In this document: one piece after another, positions 1-11,029 of the stretch
Layout: each line of letters begins with the position of its first letter
Position numbering within the stretch: the stretch's first letter is position 1
From: Ascaphus truei
Lineage: Eukaryota > Chordata > Amphibia > Anura > Ascaphidae
Reading direction: 5' to 3'
Length of the DNA: 64,000 bases
Assembly (NCBI GenBank): GCA_036426205.1
Contig: CM071568.1
Coordinates: 52,386,066 to 52,450,065 of the forward strand
Position numbers and translations under genes: made by a program
Notes under the pieces: model-generated
Database searches by the model: none
What the model was told of the DNA's origin: nothing
The model's input: only the letters and a program-made list of their open reading frames with translations

Positions 1-235
1 ACATCACAGCACGACCAATTTGCAGGTACCTACACTGAATATGTGAAATTTCTTATAGCAATGCTATACTAATGCCTCATGGGCATGTTATTGTCAGTAA
101 TGTTAGTTATAGTTAATGCTATTTAATTTCCAAGAGAAAACATGGCTTAATGTTATGTTAGTCCCCTTTAAGGATACAGCTTTATTATTAATTTGACGTT
201 AATTTAGGTTAACATCACATTAAGGGGCTTTTAAC
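1..235. other. unclassified AT-rich DNA
   Basis: No coding region, RNA gene or repeat was recognised here. The stretch is AT-rich and holds only short stop-riddled frames. Confidence 0.4.
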
Positions 236-790
236 AGGGACTTATCCCTCTAAATCCAGCAGGGAGCTGGTTAATTGAAGCCCAATTAACCAGACTCCAC
301 TTGGCTAATTAGGACTCTGAGAAAAAGCCTTATGAGAAACAGAGAGGGAGATTTTCCTCAGCACACAACAGTGCTGACATGAGGGTCTTGAATACACAGG
401 AGGACTGTGTATTGACAGCAAGACACAAGGGACCAGACCTCTTTTCCTTGACACAGAGGACCCAGGAACCTGCCAGAGGCTGAACCCTCAAGCACACCAA
501 GACACCTGGACACCACTGACCTGAAGGGCCGTCTGCTTTTAGGTACCGCTGAGACTTTGGAGTGGTAGGCTGGAAAAGGGCTTATTCTCCCAGTCTTGTA
601 GAGGGGACTGGGGTAAGTTAGCCCTTACAGGGATAGGTGTTTGTTTATTTTGTTTATTTGTGTATGTTTTGCCTTGTTAAAGGAACAGGCTCAATAAAGC
701 CAGAATTTATTTTCACCCTAATCAGTCTCCATTAAATGAACCTCTGCACACATCTCTTACAGGGCTTAATCGAGCTTTGAGCATCTCGCC
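236..790 (+). repeat. possible LTR-like or retroelement 3' region
   Basis: The stretch is less AT-rich than its surroundings and has no long frame. A polyadenylation-type signal (CAATAAAGCC near 690) follows a T-rich run, and near 265-315 there is a short self-complementary segment (GGTTAATTG / CAATTAACC). This looks like the end of an LTR or another polymerase II unit. No TG...CA ends, TSD or partner copy was found in the window, so the call is weak. Confidence 0.22.
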
Positions 791-2410
791 CTAAGCAAGC
801 AATAGAGGACCCATTTCTGCAATCAACATTGAGGAGTGTTCATCTATGGACAAGGATGGATATGGATTGAGAAGGGCCATTAGGCACAAGGATTGCGCTT
901 CTTTGGAGGCTGAATATTTGTTTTTGTTTTATTCATTTCGATTTTGCATTTTTTATGGGTGAAGATGCCATGAACTGTTTCATAAGGCCCCATGAGGAGG
1001 TTAAAACTAGTATTGTTCATATATTTAATTTGCAATTTATTACAGATATTTTTATTAACCCATGGGAACCTATAAACTATGGAAATGTCATTCCAGCAAA
1101 TTATGTTTCAAACTAGTTATTTTTATTGATACACTATCAGACTTTTCAAATATCCTTTATACTTTTAGTTGGGATAAAAGGCAAATTATATTTTGTATAA
1201 AAAATAACTTCACACTGTGATAACCCCAAAAATGGAAAGCTGACATTTTCACATATAAACTCTGTCTTCTGTTTAACATTGGGCTTCACATATCAGTCAA
1301 AACTATAGCAGGTGCAGCAATAAATACAATCTTCATAGCAACTTTCCTTTTCTCTAAAATCCCATTTCTAAATATTGCACTACAATATAACAATGAAGAT
1401 TAGATAGACACATGATTACCCCTTGAATACCCATAGGCTCTGCAGCAATACACAATTATATCAGGCGTGATGAAACCTGGTTATGTAGACATTATGTTTT
1501 ACAATTAGATTTTTCCTTTGTGTGGTATCTCTCATAATGATAGTACTCAGTGAGTTGTCTTTTGATCCATTTAGTCCTGTTTACTTCTTATATAGTATGT
1601 GATGACATACTGTATGATAAGACACTTTAAAAGCTTCTTCAATTCAATGTTCTATATGGTGTTCTTCATATTGTATTGTATTTTAATTATTTCAACCTGT
1701 ATGGAAGTGCGTTCCTTTTTTTTAATCACTTGTGCCAATGTCACTAAAATCGCGTTTAAAAATCAAAAGCTTACAAATTGTATTTTTGCACATTTAAATT
1801 ATTTAATTCTTTCCTACTCTTGTTCTTTTGCGCATTGTTTTTAAAAAAGGGAATCCCGACCACCAATTTTTTTAACTATTGATTTTTTTTTAACAGAATT
1901 CGAAACTAGTCCTCAGTAGTTGAACCACACTGGTTTTTAACTATGGGGATCCTCTGATTCACAAAATATTTACTGGTTTGGTTGCCTGGGTATTTCACCC
2001 TTTTTTGGCTGATGAATTACTGGCAAGTGAGCCGTTACATACTTTGATACTTTGGGAACAAGCAAAGCCAGAGCTAAAAATACTACTGTTTAATTTCAGT
2101 GGACCCCCAATTCAAATAATGTAAAATAAACTCAATATTACAATTCTGCAGGAATTGTGGTTTATGATATTATGTCATTTTGCTTTTCCTTTACTTTTCC
2201 AAAAACATCCTTCAGATTTAAAGTAGTGTAAACCTCTCCAGTTAGCAGATCTGCATCAGTTGTAGAAAAACTGAACAGCTGTTTATTTACATAGAGAAAA
2301 AAACGTCAAGAAACATTTTTGTTAACCTTCAGATAAGTCAAATGTGTTTGCAACACTCCATGGCCCATATTTAATAAGCAATGCTGTTCCACAAGACCTG
2401 ATTTAGGGGC
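791..2410. other. unclassified non-coding DNA
   Basis: AT-rich, with frames no longer than about 80 codons and no recognisable motifs. An ATG frame at 1599-1844 is low-complexity and hydrophobic and is most likely chance. Confidence 0.4.
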
Positions 2411-2414
2411 AGAT

Positions 2415-2640
2415 CTGCAGAACTCCATTTAAATACTTAACAATACGTTAACTTATGTTAACGTATCGTTAAGTGCTAAAGGAGCACATCAAAGCTCAGT
2501 CACTATGCGTTAAGTGCTGTGTTAAGTAAAAACAGCCTACTGTTAACTTTAACTGATGCTTGTGCTAATGATATGTAAAAGAGGTGTCGACCACCTCAAT
2601 GTACAGGGGTATATCCTCAACAGTCCGTTAAACTTAACAA
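2415..2640. repeat. short interspersed repeat, also at 39722-39935
   Basis: The stretch shares several ordered blocks with 39722-39935: GTTAACTT repeats, CGTTAAGTGC, CAAAGCTCA, GCGTTAAGTGCTGT, GCTAATGATATG and AAAAGAGGTG. It contains short inverted GTTAAC/GTTAACG motifs. It is non-coding and probably a MITE-like DNA element. Its exact ends are not resolved. Confidence 0.45.
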
Positions 2641-2799
2641 AGAAATAAATGCTTTTTTTAAGTCGTGGAAATACTGTACCTGGCATAAGATGCTGGAAGC
2701 ATCTAACACCAGGGACAAGAAAATTATTTGGCCTTGTCCAGACCTCTGAAGAGGGCAACTTTGACATTCTATATTCCCTTAGCAATACAGGAAGCCAAA

Positions 2800-3530
2800 A
2801 TCAATACCGTGGACTACAGTAGGTCCTATTTCTTTTAAAGGATGTGACATCCCCCCCTTTAAGATGATGTCCGGGTGGGTAGCGGGAGGGTTTAACCCCT
2901 TCATTACCTTAGCTGTAGTAACCGTTAAGGTAATGAAGGGGTTAACTACTCCCACAACCCCCTGCAAGGCCTTAACACCCACCATGGGCCAAATATACCC
3001 TTCATCAACCCCGCTACTCACAATGAACCGGGCCCTGGTATTTAACCTCTTCATTGTCTTAGCGGTTAGCTGCTAAGGTAATGAAACTGCCTGTAAATGT
3101 ATTTTTATTGCATTGGATTTAAGCCGTGTGTCTCTAACGTTGGTATGAATGCATATCAGCTCCGGAGACTCCCGGCATAAATCCAATGCAATAAAAATAC
3201 ATTTTTGTTTCTAAATTGTACTCAAAAATCCAATCTTGCCACCCATGGGGTGGCGAGATGAAATTTGCAAGGAGCTTGCTAGGTGAGAGCCTTGATGAAC
3301 TCATCGGAGGTACTAGAATAGGGTGTTTTTCTCAAAAATGCAAGTTGGCGCTCTTTTTGAGCTCCAGCTCGATGTGTTTGAGTAGGAGCAAGGCAGCTCA
3401 GTGAGATGCACTTCCAGTACGAGTTTGGCACGTTATCGGAGCTTTCTAAATAGCAAACTTGTCAAATCATATAGGAAGTGCTCAAAAAGCTCGATGACTT
3501 AGTTATTGAAGCTACTAGAATAGGCCCCTC
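2800..3530. repeat. foldback/MITE-like element, CTAGTAG-end family, copy 1
   Basis: The stretch carries modules that recur across the window. One is an inverted GGGTTTAACCCCTTCATTA-type pair at 2888-2945. Another is a hairpin at 3105-3205 whose arms read TTTTTATTGCATTGGATTTA and its complement around a TCCGGAGAC core. A right end reads CTACTAGAATAGGCCCC near 3528. The same end occurs near 5340 and, inverted, at 32600. It is non-coding and likely a non-autonomous DNA transposon. The left end is not clear. Confidence 0.5.
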
Positions 3531-3544
3531 TGACTGTTAATGAG

Positions 3545-4150
3545 TTTAGTAATTCAGTAACAATAATTAATTAAAATAACCAATCAGAGAGGCTGACTGT
3601 CCGAGATAAACTAAATATAGCTAAGCTTCGCGGTTGCCTAATTAGTCACAGTCTCAGACTGACGTGTCTCAGTTGCCATTGAGTCTGATAGTGTCACACA
3701 GTGTACTGTAACTGGCTTGTTGTGTTTTGTTATTCATTTCCTCCCAGTGCCACTATATCAACCACTACACCACCATCACCATCCTTTATCATTATCTTAT
3801 TGGCAAAACCAAAACTGGCAAATATAGTATCATATTAGTTATATTTTATTTTGACCATCTAGTGGAGGCACAGACAACCTAACAACCAAACAGCCATGCT
3901 ATCTTCTTTGTCAGAATTAAAATTGACAGATTGGCACCTGGCATTGAAGGAAGGCCAGCCATCAATTACATGGCATTGGCATTGTTGTTCTTTTTTTTTT
4001 TGTCCTAAGCAACAGTAACCTCAGTAACTTCATTAACATACAGATGTGAGGGAGAACCCAAGGACTTCTTTTATTTTGTTATACTGTACGATTACTTACA
4101 ATAATTAATAACCTGTGAACACTAAATTAGCACTCTTTGGCCTGAATGCA
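3545..4150 (+). repeat. copy of the ~600 bp repeat also seen at 11030-12370
   Basis: The stretch shares ordered landmarks with 11030-12370: GAGATAAACTAAA followed by AGCTAAGCTT and GCGGTTGC; ATTGGCACCTGGCA; CAGTAACTTCATTAAC; GAGGGAGAACCC; and an end with ACCTGTGAACACTAAATTAGCACTCTTTGG. No convincing open frame. It may be an internal part of a DNA transposon lying next to the foldback modules. Confidence 0.45.
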
Positions 4151-4539
4151 TCAATCTGTGGTAAACAAAAAATGCGGTGCTACCGCCCCCCCAAAAAAAT
4201 TTATTTTTATAGTGCAATACATCAATATTTCAAAGCTTAAAATTTCATTTTTTTGGGATCCATTAAAAATATCGTACTTGATAAAAAATAGGTTTAGTGC
4301 CGTATTTTTTTGTATTAATGGCTATACAAGATATCGGAAGGGGATTTAAAGCAGAAATACAACACATTTTGTTATCACTTACTCCAGGATGGTGTTATAT
4401 TGGTCATTATTTACATAGGCAAGATAAGCTAAACCAGCATGAAATAGTTGATAAAAAATTACTTCTAATACATTTCAATAAATAGTAACCACTTACCACT
4501 TAGTAGCCTGAATGGCCAACTAGTCATGGGTTAGTCATG

Positions 4540-5346
4540 TTTTTTCTGGTGATTGATTTTTAAATTCTGGTTTATTTTTGGTGATTGATTTTTTAATTCT
4601 GGTTTATTTTTGGTGATTGATTTTTTTAGGTTGCCTATTGACTGCCATAGTGGCTAATCATTACCATATTATATGGCATGATGTACCACTGTGCCAATCA
4701 ATGGATAGAGGGTGGGGATAGTTGCCCTGGGGAGGGTGGTTTGGTCACCAGGGTGGGTAGCAGGGTAGGGGGTTAACCCCTTAATTACTATAGTGGTTAC
4801 TAATTGCTAAGGTGATTAAGGGGCTCGGGGCCATTAGATTGTATTTTTATTGTACTGTTGCTGCCCTCAGTGGACATAAATGTGGAGGACGGTGATGAGG
4901 ACGGCCTTCATCCTGGCAGGGGTAAGTAGAAGTTTTATTTACTTTATGCTGGTTTGATAATGTTTTATTTTTAATGGGCAAATGCACTATTATCCATACT
5001 GTATCTGGATGGAGGAAAAATGCATTTTTTTTATAAGTCCTGCTGTCAAATCCCATCCCACCACCCTTGGGTGGCGAGATGATATCTGCACGAAACTCAC
5101 TATTCCAGAGCTCCGATGAGATTCTCAAGGCTACTAGAATAGTGTTAGTTTCTCGAAATTGTGCTATTTTTACTTTTTGAAGCTCCTGCTCAATCGAGTT
5201 TTGCCAGCAGCGAGAACTCGCCGAAAAATTTATTGCCCCTATGATTTGGCCAACTCATCGATTCTTTCTGAATAGCAAATCTGCAAATTTTGCAAGAACC
5301 GCTCAGAATCCTCGATGAGTTGGTTCCCAAATCTACTAGAATAGGC
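4540..5346. repeat. foldback/MITE-like element, CTAGTAG-end family, copy 2
   Basis: The stretch contains GGGGTTAACCCCTTAATTACTATAGTGG near 4768-4796, a module ending GGCAGGGGTAAGTAGAAG near 4915-4933, and the right end CTACTAGAATAGGCTCC near 5333-5349. A minus-strand frame at 4847-5128 encodes a segment (NKTLSNQHKVNKTSTYPCQDE) that also appears at 33432-33638. That marks shared repeat DNA rather than a gene. A three-fold GTGATTGATTTTT repeat lies at 4549-4626. Confidence 0.5.
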
Positions 5347-5690
5347 TCCATTGACTTCACAGTTAACAAATTACAATGTCACTAACTGTCACTGTCTGCA
5401 GTGGCTTGTTGTGTGTGTGTCCACAACACCACCACCACAACCACCCCACTGGATTGCCATCATCCTTATTTTCTTATTGTTAAAAATGGCATCCTATTTT
5501 ATTTTGACCATTAAATGGCAGCCCAAAGAAGCTGGCACCCAAACTGTGATGCTATGCCAGGCAGTTCCACATTATAATTTTTTTGTTTTCATTTATAATA
5601 CTGACCTAACAACATCTGCCATAGTGCCATTCCCTGTATTCATATGTATTTTGTTGCTGAAAATATTTTTTATATTATAAAGCAAACAAA
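5347..5690 (+). repeat. fragment of the ~600 bp repeat family
   Basis: The order of motifs (CTGTCTGCAGTGGCTTGTTGTG, CCACAACACCACC, CATCCTTATT, GGCACCCAAACTG, GCTATGCCAGGCAGT) matches parts of 3700-3900 and 11690-11900. It is non-coding and ends in an A-rich run near 5688. Confidence 0.4.
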
Positions 5691-6012
5691 AAAAAAACAA
5701 TTATGACAAGGAATTCTACAGTACATAGGAGAGAAGAAACTGATGATCTCTCTCTCTCTCTCTCACAATGGAGGAGCATGAAATGAAACTTATGGTTGCT
5801 GTATCAAGCGGCTTATTGCAACTCTAAACAGAATTGCTTACCGTGCATAGGAAAGAGAAAGCAAAATATAGTGCAAAAACGTTTGTAAAAAAAATTCTTG
5901 AAAAGTAAAAATCACATCTACAAATCAGTGTCTTTGAGTAGTGGACAGGGTTGTGTTGGGATCGTATCCTTGTATATCGTCACTCCTCTCAATGGATTGG
6001 AAAAAAGAAGTC

Positions 6013-6057
6013 CCTAAAGGACTAAATGAAGATATTGATGCCTGGTGTCTTTATTAG
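6013..6057 (+). pseudogene. PLE GIY-YIG endonuclease, C-terminal remnant
   Basis: The frame ending at the TAG at 6055-6057 reads PKGLNEDIDAWCLY. Copy A in this window ends with PGGLNEDIDIWSLY, almost the same. The P-x-GLN signature followed by acidic residues is typical of the end of the GIY-YIG nuclease domain of Penelope-like elements. Upstream residues are degenerate, so only the last ~15 codons are dependable. Confidence 0.6.
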
Positions 6058-6450
6058 GAAATATCTTCTTTTTCCAAAATTAGTATGATATTCTGACACA
6101 TAATGTGTTGTAGTTCATATACGTGATGGATTCTTTATTCTGCTTTGTCTTTTACTAGATCCTCATTGGGTCTCATTGTAACATTAGTCTTGTTTTCAAC
6201 TATCCAAAGCCTAATAATTTTGACTATAGGACTCGACTGGTTACCGTTGTGTATTTGTACTAACCAATGTTGTGTTTTATTTCAGAGTTCCACTTGGTGT
6301 CATGTGCGCCATTTTTATTTTCTATTATTCTTTGTATTAAATTATGCTCTATGTTTCACCTAGTTAGGATAACTATGTGTTCAGCTGTTGTACTATGCTG
6401 TGCCTGTTTGTGATTGGTTGTGCATGAGTCAATCATTTGAGACCACTGGG

Positions 6451-6457
6451 TATTTAA
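6451..6457 (+). promoter_or_regulatory. TATA-like box upstream of the PLE hammerhead motif (B)
   Basis: TATTTAA within GGGTATTTAAG lies 33 bp before the start of helix I of the hammerhead-like motif. Copy A has GGGTATTTAG at the same spacing. This is likely the internal promoter of the element's terminal repeat (inference). Confidence 0.45.
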
Positions 6458-6483
6458 GTTTTGGTTTAGTTCAGTACAAATTA

Positions 6484-6524
6484 TTCCCCGAAGAAGTAGC
6501 ATTGCGCTACAAACGCGTAGGATT
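6484..6524 (+). ncRNA. hammerhead-like ribozyme motif (copy B, decayed)
   Basis: Layout: TCC of helix I (6485-6487); core CCGAAGA (6488-6494, against CUGAUGA); an extra A; helix II GTAGC/GCTAC (6496-6500 and 6506-6510); AA in place of GAA; palindromic helix III ACGCGT (6513-6518); cleavage-site A (6519); then GGA closing helix I. Helix II differs from copy A but pairs perfectly. The G of the GAA core is missing and U4 and U7 are changed, so this copy is probably inactive. Confidence 0.5.
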
Positions 6525-7250
6525 TTTTTGTGCTACTGATCTTGTAAAGGTCATGTTTCTATCTGCCGGGTAACCCCTGAAGCTCTAGCACTGTTCACTT
6601 TGAGTAGCGGGTTAGGTGCCTTCCACACTCTTGATCGTCATTTTGTGGCGTCCTGACGGTTAGATCACTTACCTACAGTAAGCTATCGGTGTTCACTCTG
6701 AGCTCAGTTGGTTTGTTACTGCAGTATCCCGGTTGTTCACTCACTTGCACATGTGACCCTTGCAATAATATCCCCTGTGAAAGTATCCTATACACATTAT
6801 CACCCTGTCACAAGACATACAAATTGCTATCTTTATTGGCATACAGGTCAGTGATAATGAAAAAAAGGGGGCTCACCTGTTTGCCTCAAAACTATGGACA
6901 TTGCCTAAACAGCATTACCCTGTGAGATCGATACCACCATAGAGGAAGGTTAACCAGATGGGACGTCTATACCAAGGAGGACTAATAGTGCCACTGTGTG
7001 AGAGACCACCTACCTGAGGGAGAACCACACTTTCCAGGAGCCTTCGGTGGATACCATCAGAGGGTGCGGTAACGAAGACTTTTCCCATTTCATCCTGGCG
7101 TTTGGTAACCCATGTCTTAGTACATGGAATGCTTGTTATTACTTTCCTTGATGTACGCAGATATATTACCCTTTAAATATATTTTTTGAATATACTTCAC
7201 TATGTGCGTTGTGCGTTGTGCGCTGTTTTTCTTGTCGTTTTTATAAAGGG

Positions 7251-8375
7251 ATACAGGCTTGTTCTTGGTACCAGATTCCGAGGATTTCGCTCAAACTTAA
7301 AAGGATGCAATCAGCCTCCAGATTTCCTTATGCAGAATGAATTGGACTCCTAATGCCCGTGAAAATCCACGGAACGGATTTTGACAGATTAGCCTGGATT
7401 AGAACCTAAAAATGCCAATTAGTGTATTTAACAATAGAAATCCAATGGTCATGTAGAAAATCAGTGATCAATCAGGAATCTGGTGCATAATTAGAACAGC
7501 AGTGATAATATTAAGTACAGGGGCGGGGGGGGCGGGGGTTAGGTGTGCAGTGAAGAATTGCCGATGATTTGTTAAAGAGTGAGTGAAGAGATGAATTGCA
7601 ATTGCTAGTTGAATTTAGAAAAAATGCTATATTTTAGGAAAACAATTGAAGTGTTGTATTCTATCTTTTTGCAGGTGAATGAGGAGATTATACTTCTTCT
7701 AAAGTTTGAATATTTTAGTAAAAAAAAGTATACTTAACAAACATAAAATAAGATTAAGTTCAGCCCATTACAAAACTCCAATTAAAATGCAGTTCTTGCT
7801 GTGTATCATTTCCTTTTTTATGATGTGATTTTTCACAGTTTATAATTAAGGGTCAAGTACTATTTCACGTTAATAGCTTTGTTTCACTTGGTATGCTGCC
7901 AAATACTTCACTTTTCTTTCAAACAAATCCAATTCTCACAGCTCTGTATTCTCTGGAAAACTTTAGGCTCTACGTTCGTTTTGCAATTTTCTCTCAAACC
8001 TTTCAATGTTTTTGTCTATATCTTTTAAATCAACTGCTGGCCACTGGAACATTCCCCACAAAATAAGAAAAAAAAGTTAAGAAGTAGGGGACTTATTTTC
8101 ATAATGACATAGTAAAATTGGAAGCCTTTTTCCAACCATGAGGGTCTAATAAATTAGTCTTGATGATCAGAAATTGGGCAAACAACATGTTAATTATTTT
8201 ATTTTACCTATATTTTAAAACGTAGACAAGTTTTCTAATTTACAAATGTTATAATTATTCATATAGATTGTATTTTTTACGTAATAATATTCTGCAAAAT
8301 AAAAAGGGATCCTCTATACTACTATACATGTAAATTTATCAAAGACATGGGTAAGAACAAAAGAAAAACCTTTAA
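7251..8375. other. unclassified non-coding DNA
   Basis: AT-rich, with a G-rich patch near 7519-7540 and no recognisable coding or repeat structure. It separates two PLE pieces that face each other and may hold decayed PLE sequence. Confidence 0.35.
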
Positions 8376-9065
8376 TTAAAACCAACCTTTGGGCCTTAGG
8401 GAGTATGTATTTAAACAGATTGTTAGTGCTGTATTCCTGAGTCCCTGATCTGGACCCATCTGACTGTGAGGGGTGGCTTGCTCGCGATTTATGAGACTTC
8501 TTCCACCCTTATCGGGTCCATCCCCTTCTAGATTTATGTTCACATACAGTAGGTATGTCTGGCACCTTAAAAAATGTAATCTCCCATCGGAGATCTGTCT
8601 GTTCGCATCCGATTTGGAGGACTCTGGATCTATTGTTGAAAAGTAAGATGATCTCATTGGTATTCTTCTCTGCCCTATTACTCGCCAGTGATACATATGA
8701 TTACATGATGCATAATATGATGGATCTCTGAAAAATTATATTTTTGTGCTCCAAGATAAACTACAAAAACTCCTTGTTAAAGGAGATCTCAGAGTTCATC
8801 GGATCCTTCTTAAGTTCAGGAACATTTAACTCTTGCTTATCTTGGGCAATGTCATGCTTTATCTGATTAAGAGTAGATTGACCATGCGCTATAGTTAATT
8901 GAATCAACTTGCTAGAGCAACAATTCTAAATGTATTCCCATTTGGTCAAAAACATATCATTGGTCTCACAAGTAGGCAACACTTTATCACATAAACCCTG
9001 AGGAATCATATTTGCTTTTAAATAATGCTCGAGGCTACAAATATTCCACCAGGTTTTGCTTTGTT
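8376..9065 (-). pseudogene. PLE N-terminal coding region, degenerate
   Basis: Read on the minus strand from about 9065, the frame gives TWWNICSLEHYLKANMIPQG, then a segment with PTCETNDMFLTKWEYI, a stop, NCCSSKLIQLTIAHGQSTLN and QIKHDIAQDKQELN. The pattern W-W...L..Y.....IP-x-GL, then PT...D.F...W and a Cys-Ser/Leu-rich helix, is what I know from the region before the RT of Penelope-like elements. Farther on, a frame-shifted stretch (NHMYHWRVIGQRRIPMRSSYF) fits the following basic linker. At least one stop and one frameshift are present. It lies head-to-head with copy B. Confidence 0.5.
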
Positions 9066-9761
9066 TGAATAACAATCATCTCAATGTATCACATTTATCA
9101 TCAATATTACGTGATACAGGGTAACTGGTTCCTTACTAACATATAAGCTAAATATATCATTAATATTCATATTTCATTTTTGTTAAAAAAAAATCAAAGT
9201 CGATATGCTACATAACTACTGCAGCATCTTGAAAGGGACTCTATTTTTTTAACCATGGTGGTTGTTCTTCATTTACACCTATGCTTTGGTGTAAATCAAG
9301 CTCTTTATTCAAATGTAAACACTATTTAAAGAAGACAACGGGAGTGCTTTCTAACTTTATTTTGTACGTAAAGCTAGAACCTTTTCCTGCCCGAATTCGT
9401 GGAACTAGCCAAGCTCGAATAAAGTGTGTCGCCAGTGTACCCCGCATTAACGTACGCAATGGGACCGGAGCATGTATGTAAAGCGAAAATGTACTTAAAG
9501 TTAAGCACTACCTTTTCCCCACTTATTGAGGCATGTACTGTACTGCAATCGTCATATACATGCATACCTGATGTAAATATGGCATTTGTAACAAGCTCTA
9601 TAGTCTCCCCGCTTGCGCACAGCTTCGGTACAGGTAGGGAGCCAGTATTGCTGTTCAGGACGTGCTGACAGGCGCATGCTTGAGCTGCTGTTTGCCTTTT
9701 GGGCGACATGTACTTACTCGCGAGTGTACTTAAAGTGAGTGTCTTTAAAGCGGGGTATGCC
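9066..9761. other. unclassified DNA with short repeats
   Basis: A perfect 26-bp palindrome-like hairpin lies at 9270-9296 (ATTTACACC / GGTGTAAAT). At 9360-9760 blocks such as GTACTTAAAGT, AATAAAGTG and GTGTACCCCGC recur in both orientations, suggesting a small inverted-repeat element. No gene was recognised. Confidence 0.3.
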
Positions 9762-11016
9762 TGTATTATGTTAGCTACTGCGTTTTATGGTTAGTACAAA
9801 TATTGTTAGAATTTCTTTCTTTCTATTTTACTGTTTATATTCATTAATGTTGTAGTAATTAATTGTTTAGATTGGTTAGTGTTACTATTAATTTTGAGTT
9901 GGTTTAGGAATTAATTGGTTTGATTGGTTAATGGTTTAATTAATTCATTGTTGATGTTGTTATTGCTTGTATTGATTGGATTTGCTGGCTACTGTTTTTA
10001 TTTAGTGAAGTGTGTTTTTTTGGAGTTTAGTTATGTTTTATTATTGTGTGTCTTGTGTATTAATGTATTGTAATTAGGGTGCCCATTGAGTGCTATAGAG
10101 GCTTATCATGCCATATTATTATTATATGGGTATGATGTACCACTATATACTACTCAATGGGTACAGGTTTGGTATAGTCAGTCAGGGGTGGGTGCTTAGG
10201 CCTCCCGGGTTTGTATCGGGTCAGGGTGGGTTAACTCCTTAATGACTATAGCGGTTAGTAACCGCTAATGTGATTAAGGGGTTAGGGCAGAGGGACCTGC
10301 TGTTGTGGTAAGAATAACTGTATTTATTTACTTTATTTATGTATGCTAATGCAGTGTTTAATAATGGGCAAATAATCTATTATCCATATCTGGATAATAG
10401 TTATTTTGCCCATTACTGTACTGTATGGGTTTGGGCGGAGGGGGGGGGGGGCGTGTATTGATGTTTATTACAATATTTATTAATATACATTTCTTTCATA
10501 GTGTAGATGTGCAGGGGGTCTCCGGAGCTGAACAACGTTGGTTTTATATCCGCTGACCCCCTGCTTCCTGAGATACAGGCACCTTTATGGGGTGAAATGT
10601 CCCGCGTCACGTGACCGGGACATTTCCTTGCATAGGAGATACCGGCACCCCATAAAGGTGCTGGTATCTCGGGAAGCAGGGAGTCCCTGGACCTGAAACC
10701 AATGCGGTTCAGCTCCGGAGACCCCCCTCACATATACACTATGAAAGAAATGTATATTTAAATAAATAATTTTCGGGCGACATTTCAGCTGTGAGAGGCG
10801 GCTCTCTCAGAGCCGCTCTCTCTGCAGCAGAAATGAATCGCTGGTTCAGGCCTTTTCAGAGGCTCGATGCTCTCGCTGGCAGTAACTCGCCCGTTTTGGG
10901 AATTTTGCTATCACTGGTAATCGAGGCTTTCAGAATACCGTGATAGCAACACCCAAAAAAAACTGCATTTTAAATGCCCTGGCGATAATTTTTATCAACC
11001 CTCTCTGAATGAGGCC
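9762..11016 (+). repeat. foldback element, GGCCTCATTCAG-end family, right-arm copy
   Basis: The stretch follows the right arm of the 4 kb foldback element (53727-55044) block for block: GTTAGCTACTGCG, TTGATTGGATT, GGTTAGTAACCGCTAA, TAATGGGCA..ATCTATTATCC, GCAGGGGGTCTCCGGAGCTG, GCTCTCTCAGAGCCGCTC and the end CTCTCTGAATGAGGCC. The left half is absent, so this copy is truncated. It contains its own hairpins at 10360-10410 and 10510-10730. Confidence 0.6.
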
Positions 11017-11029
11017 CAATGTGTTCTTC

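Larger units (their letters stand above)
5930..7250 (+). mobile_element. Penelope-like retroelement, 3' fragment (copy B)
   Basis: The copy holds a GIY-YIG endonuclease C-terminus remnant (stop codon at 6055-6057), then about 1.2 kb of 3' non-coding DNA with a TATA-like box, a hammerhead-like motif at 6484-6524, and a tail reading GTGCGTTGTGCGCTG near 7211-7225. Copy A at 20741-22128 has the same order and almost the same tail. No target duplication was found, so both ends are approximate. It is 5'-truncated. Confidence 0.6.

Noticed and set aside
4847..5128. 93-codon minus-strand frame with a counterpart at 33432-33638
   Set aside because: The shared peptide comes from a repeated foldback module containing palindromes. 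The surroundings are non-coding and no domain is recognisable.
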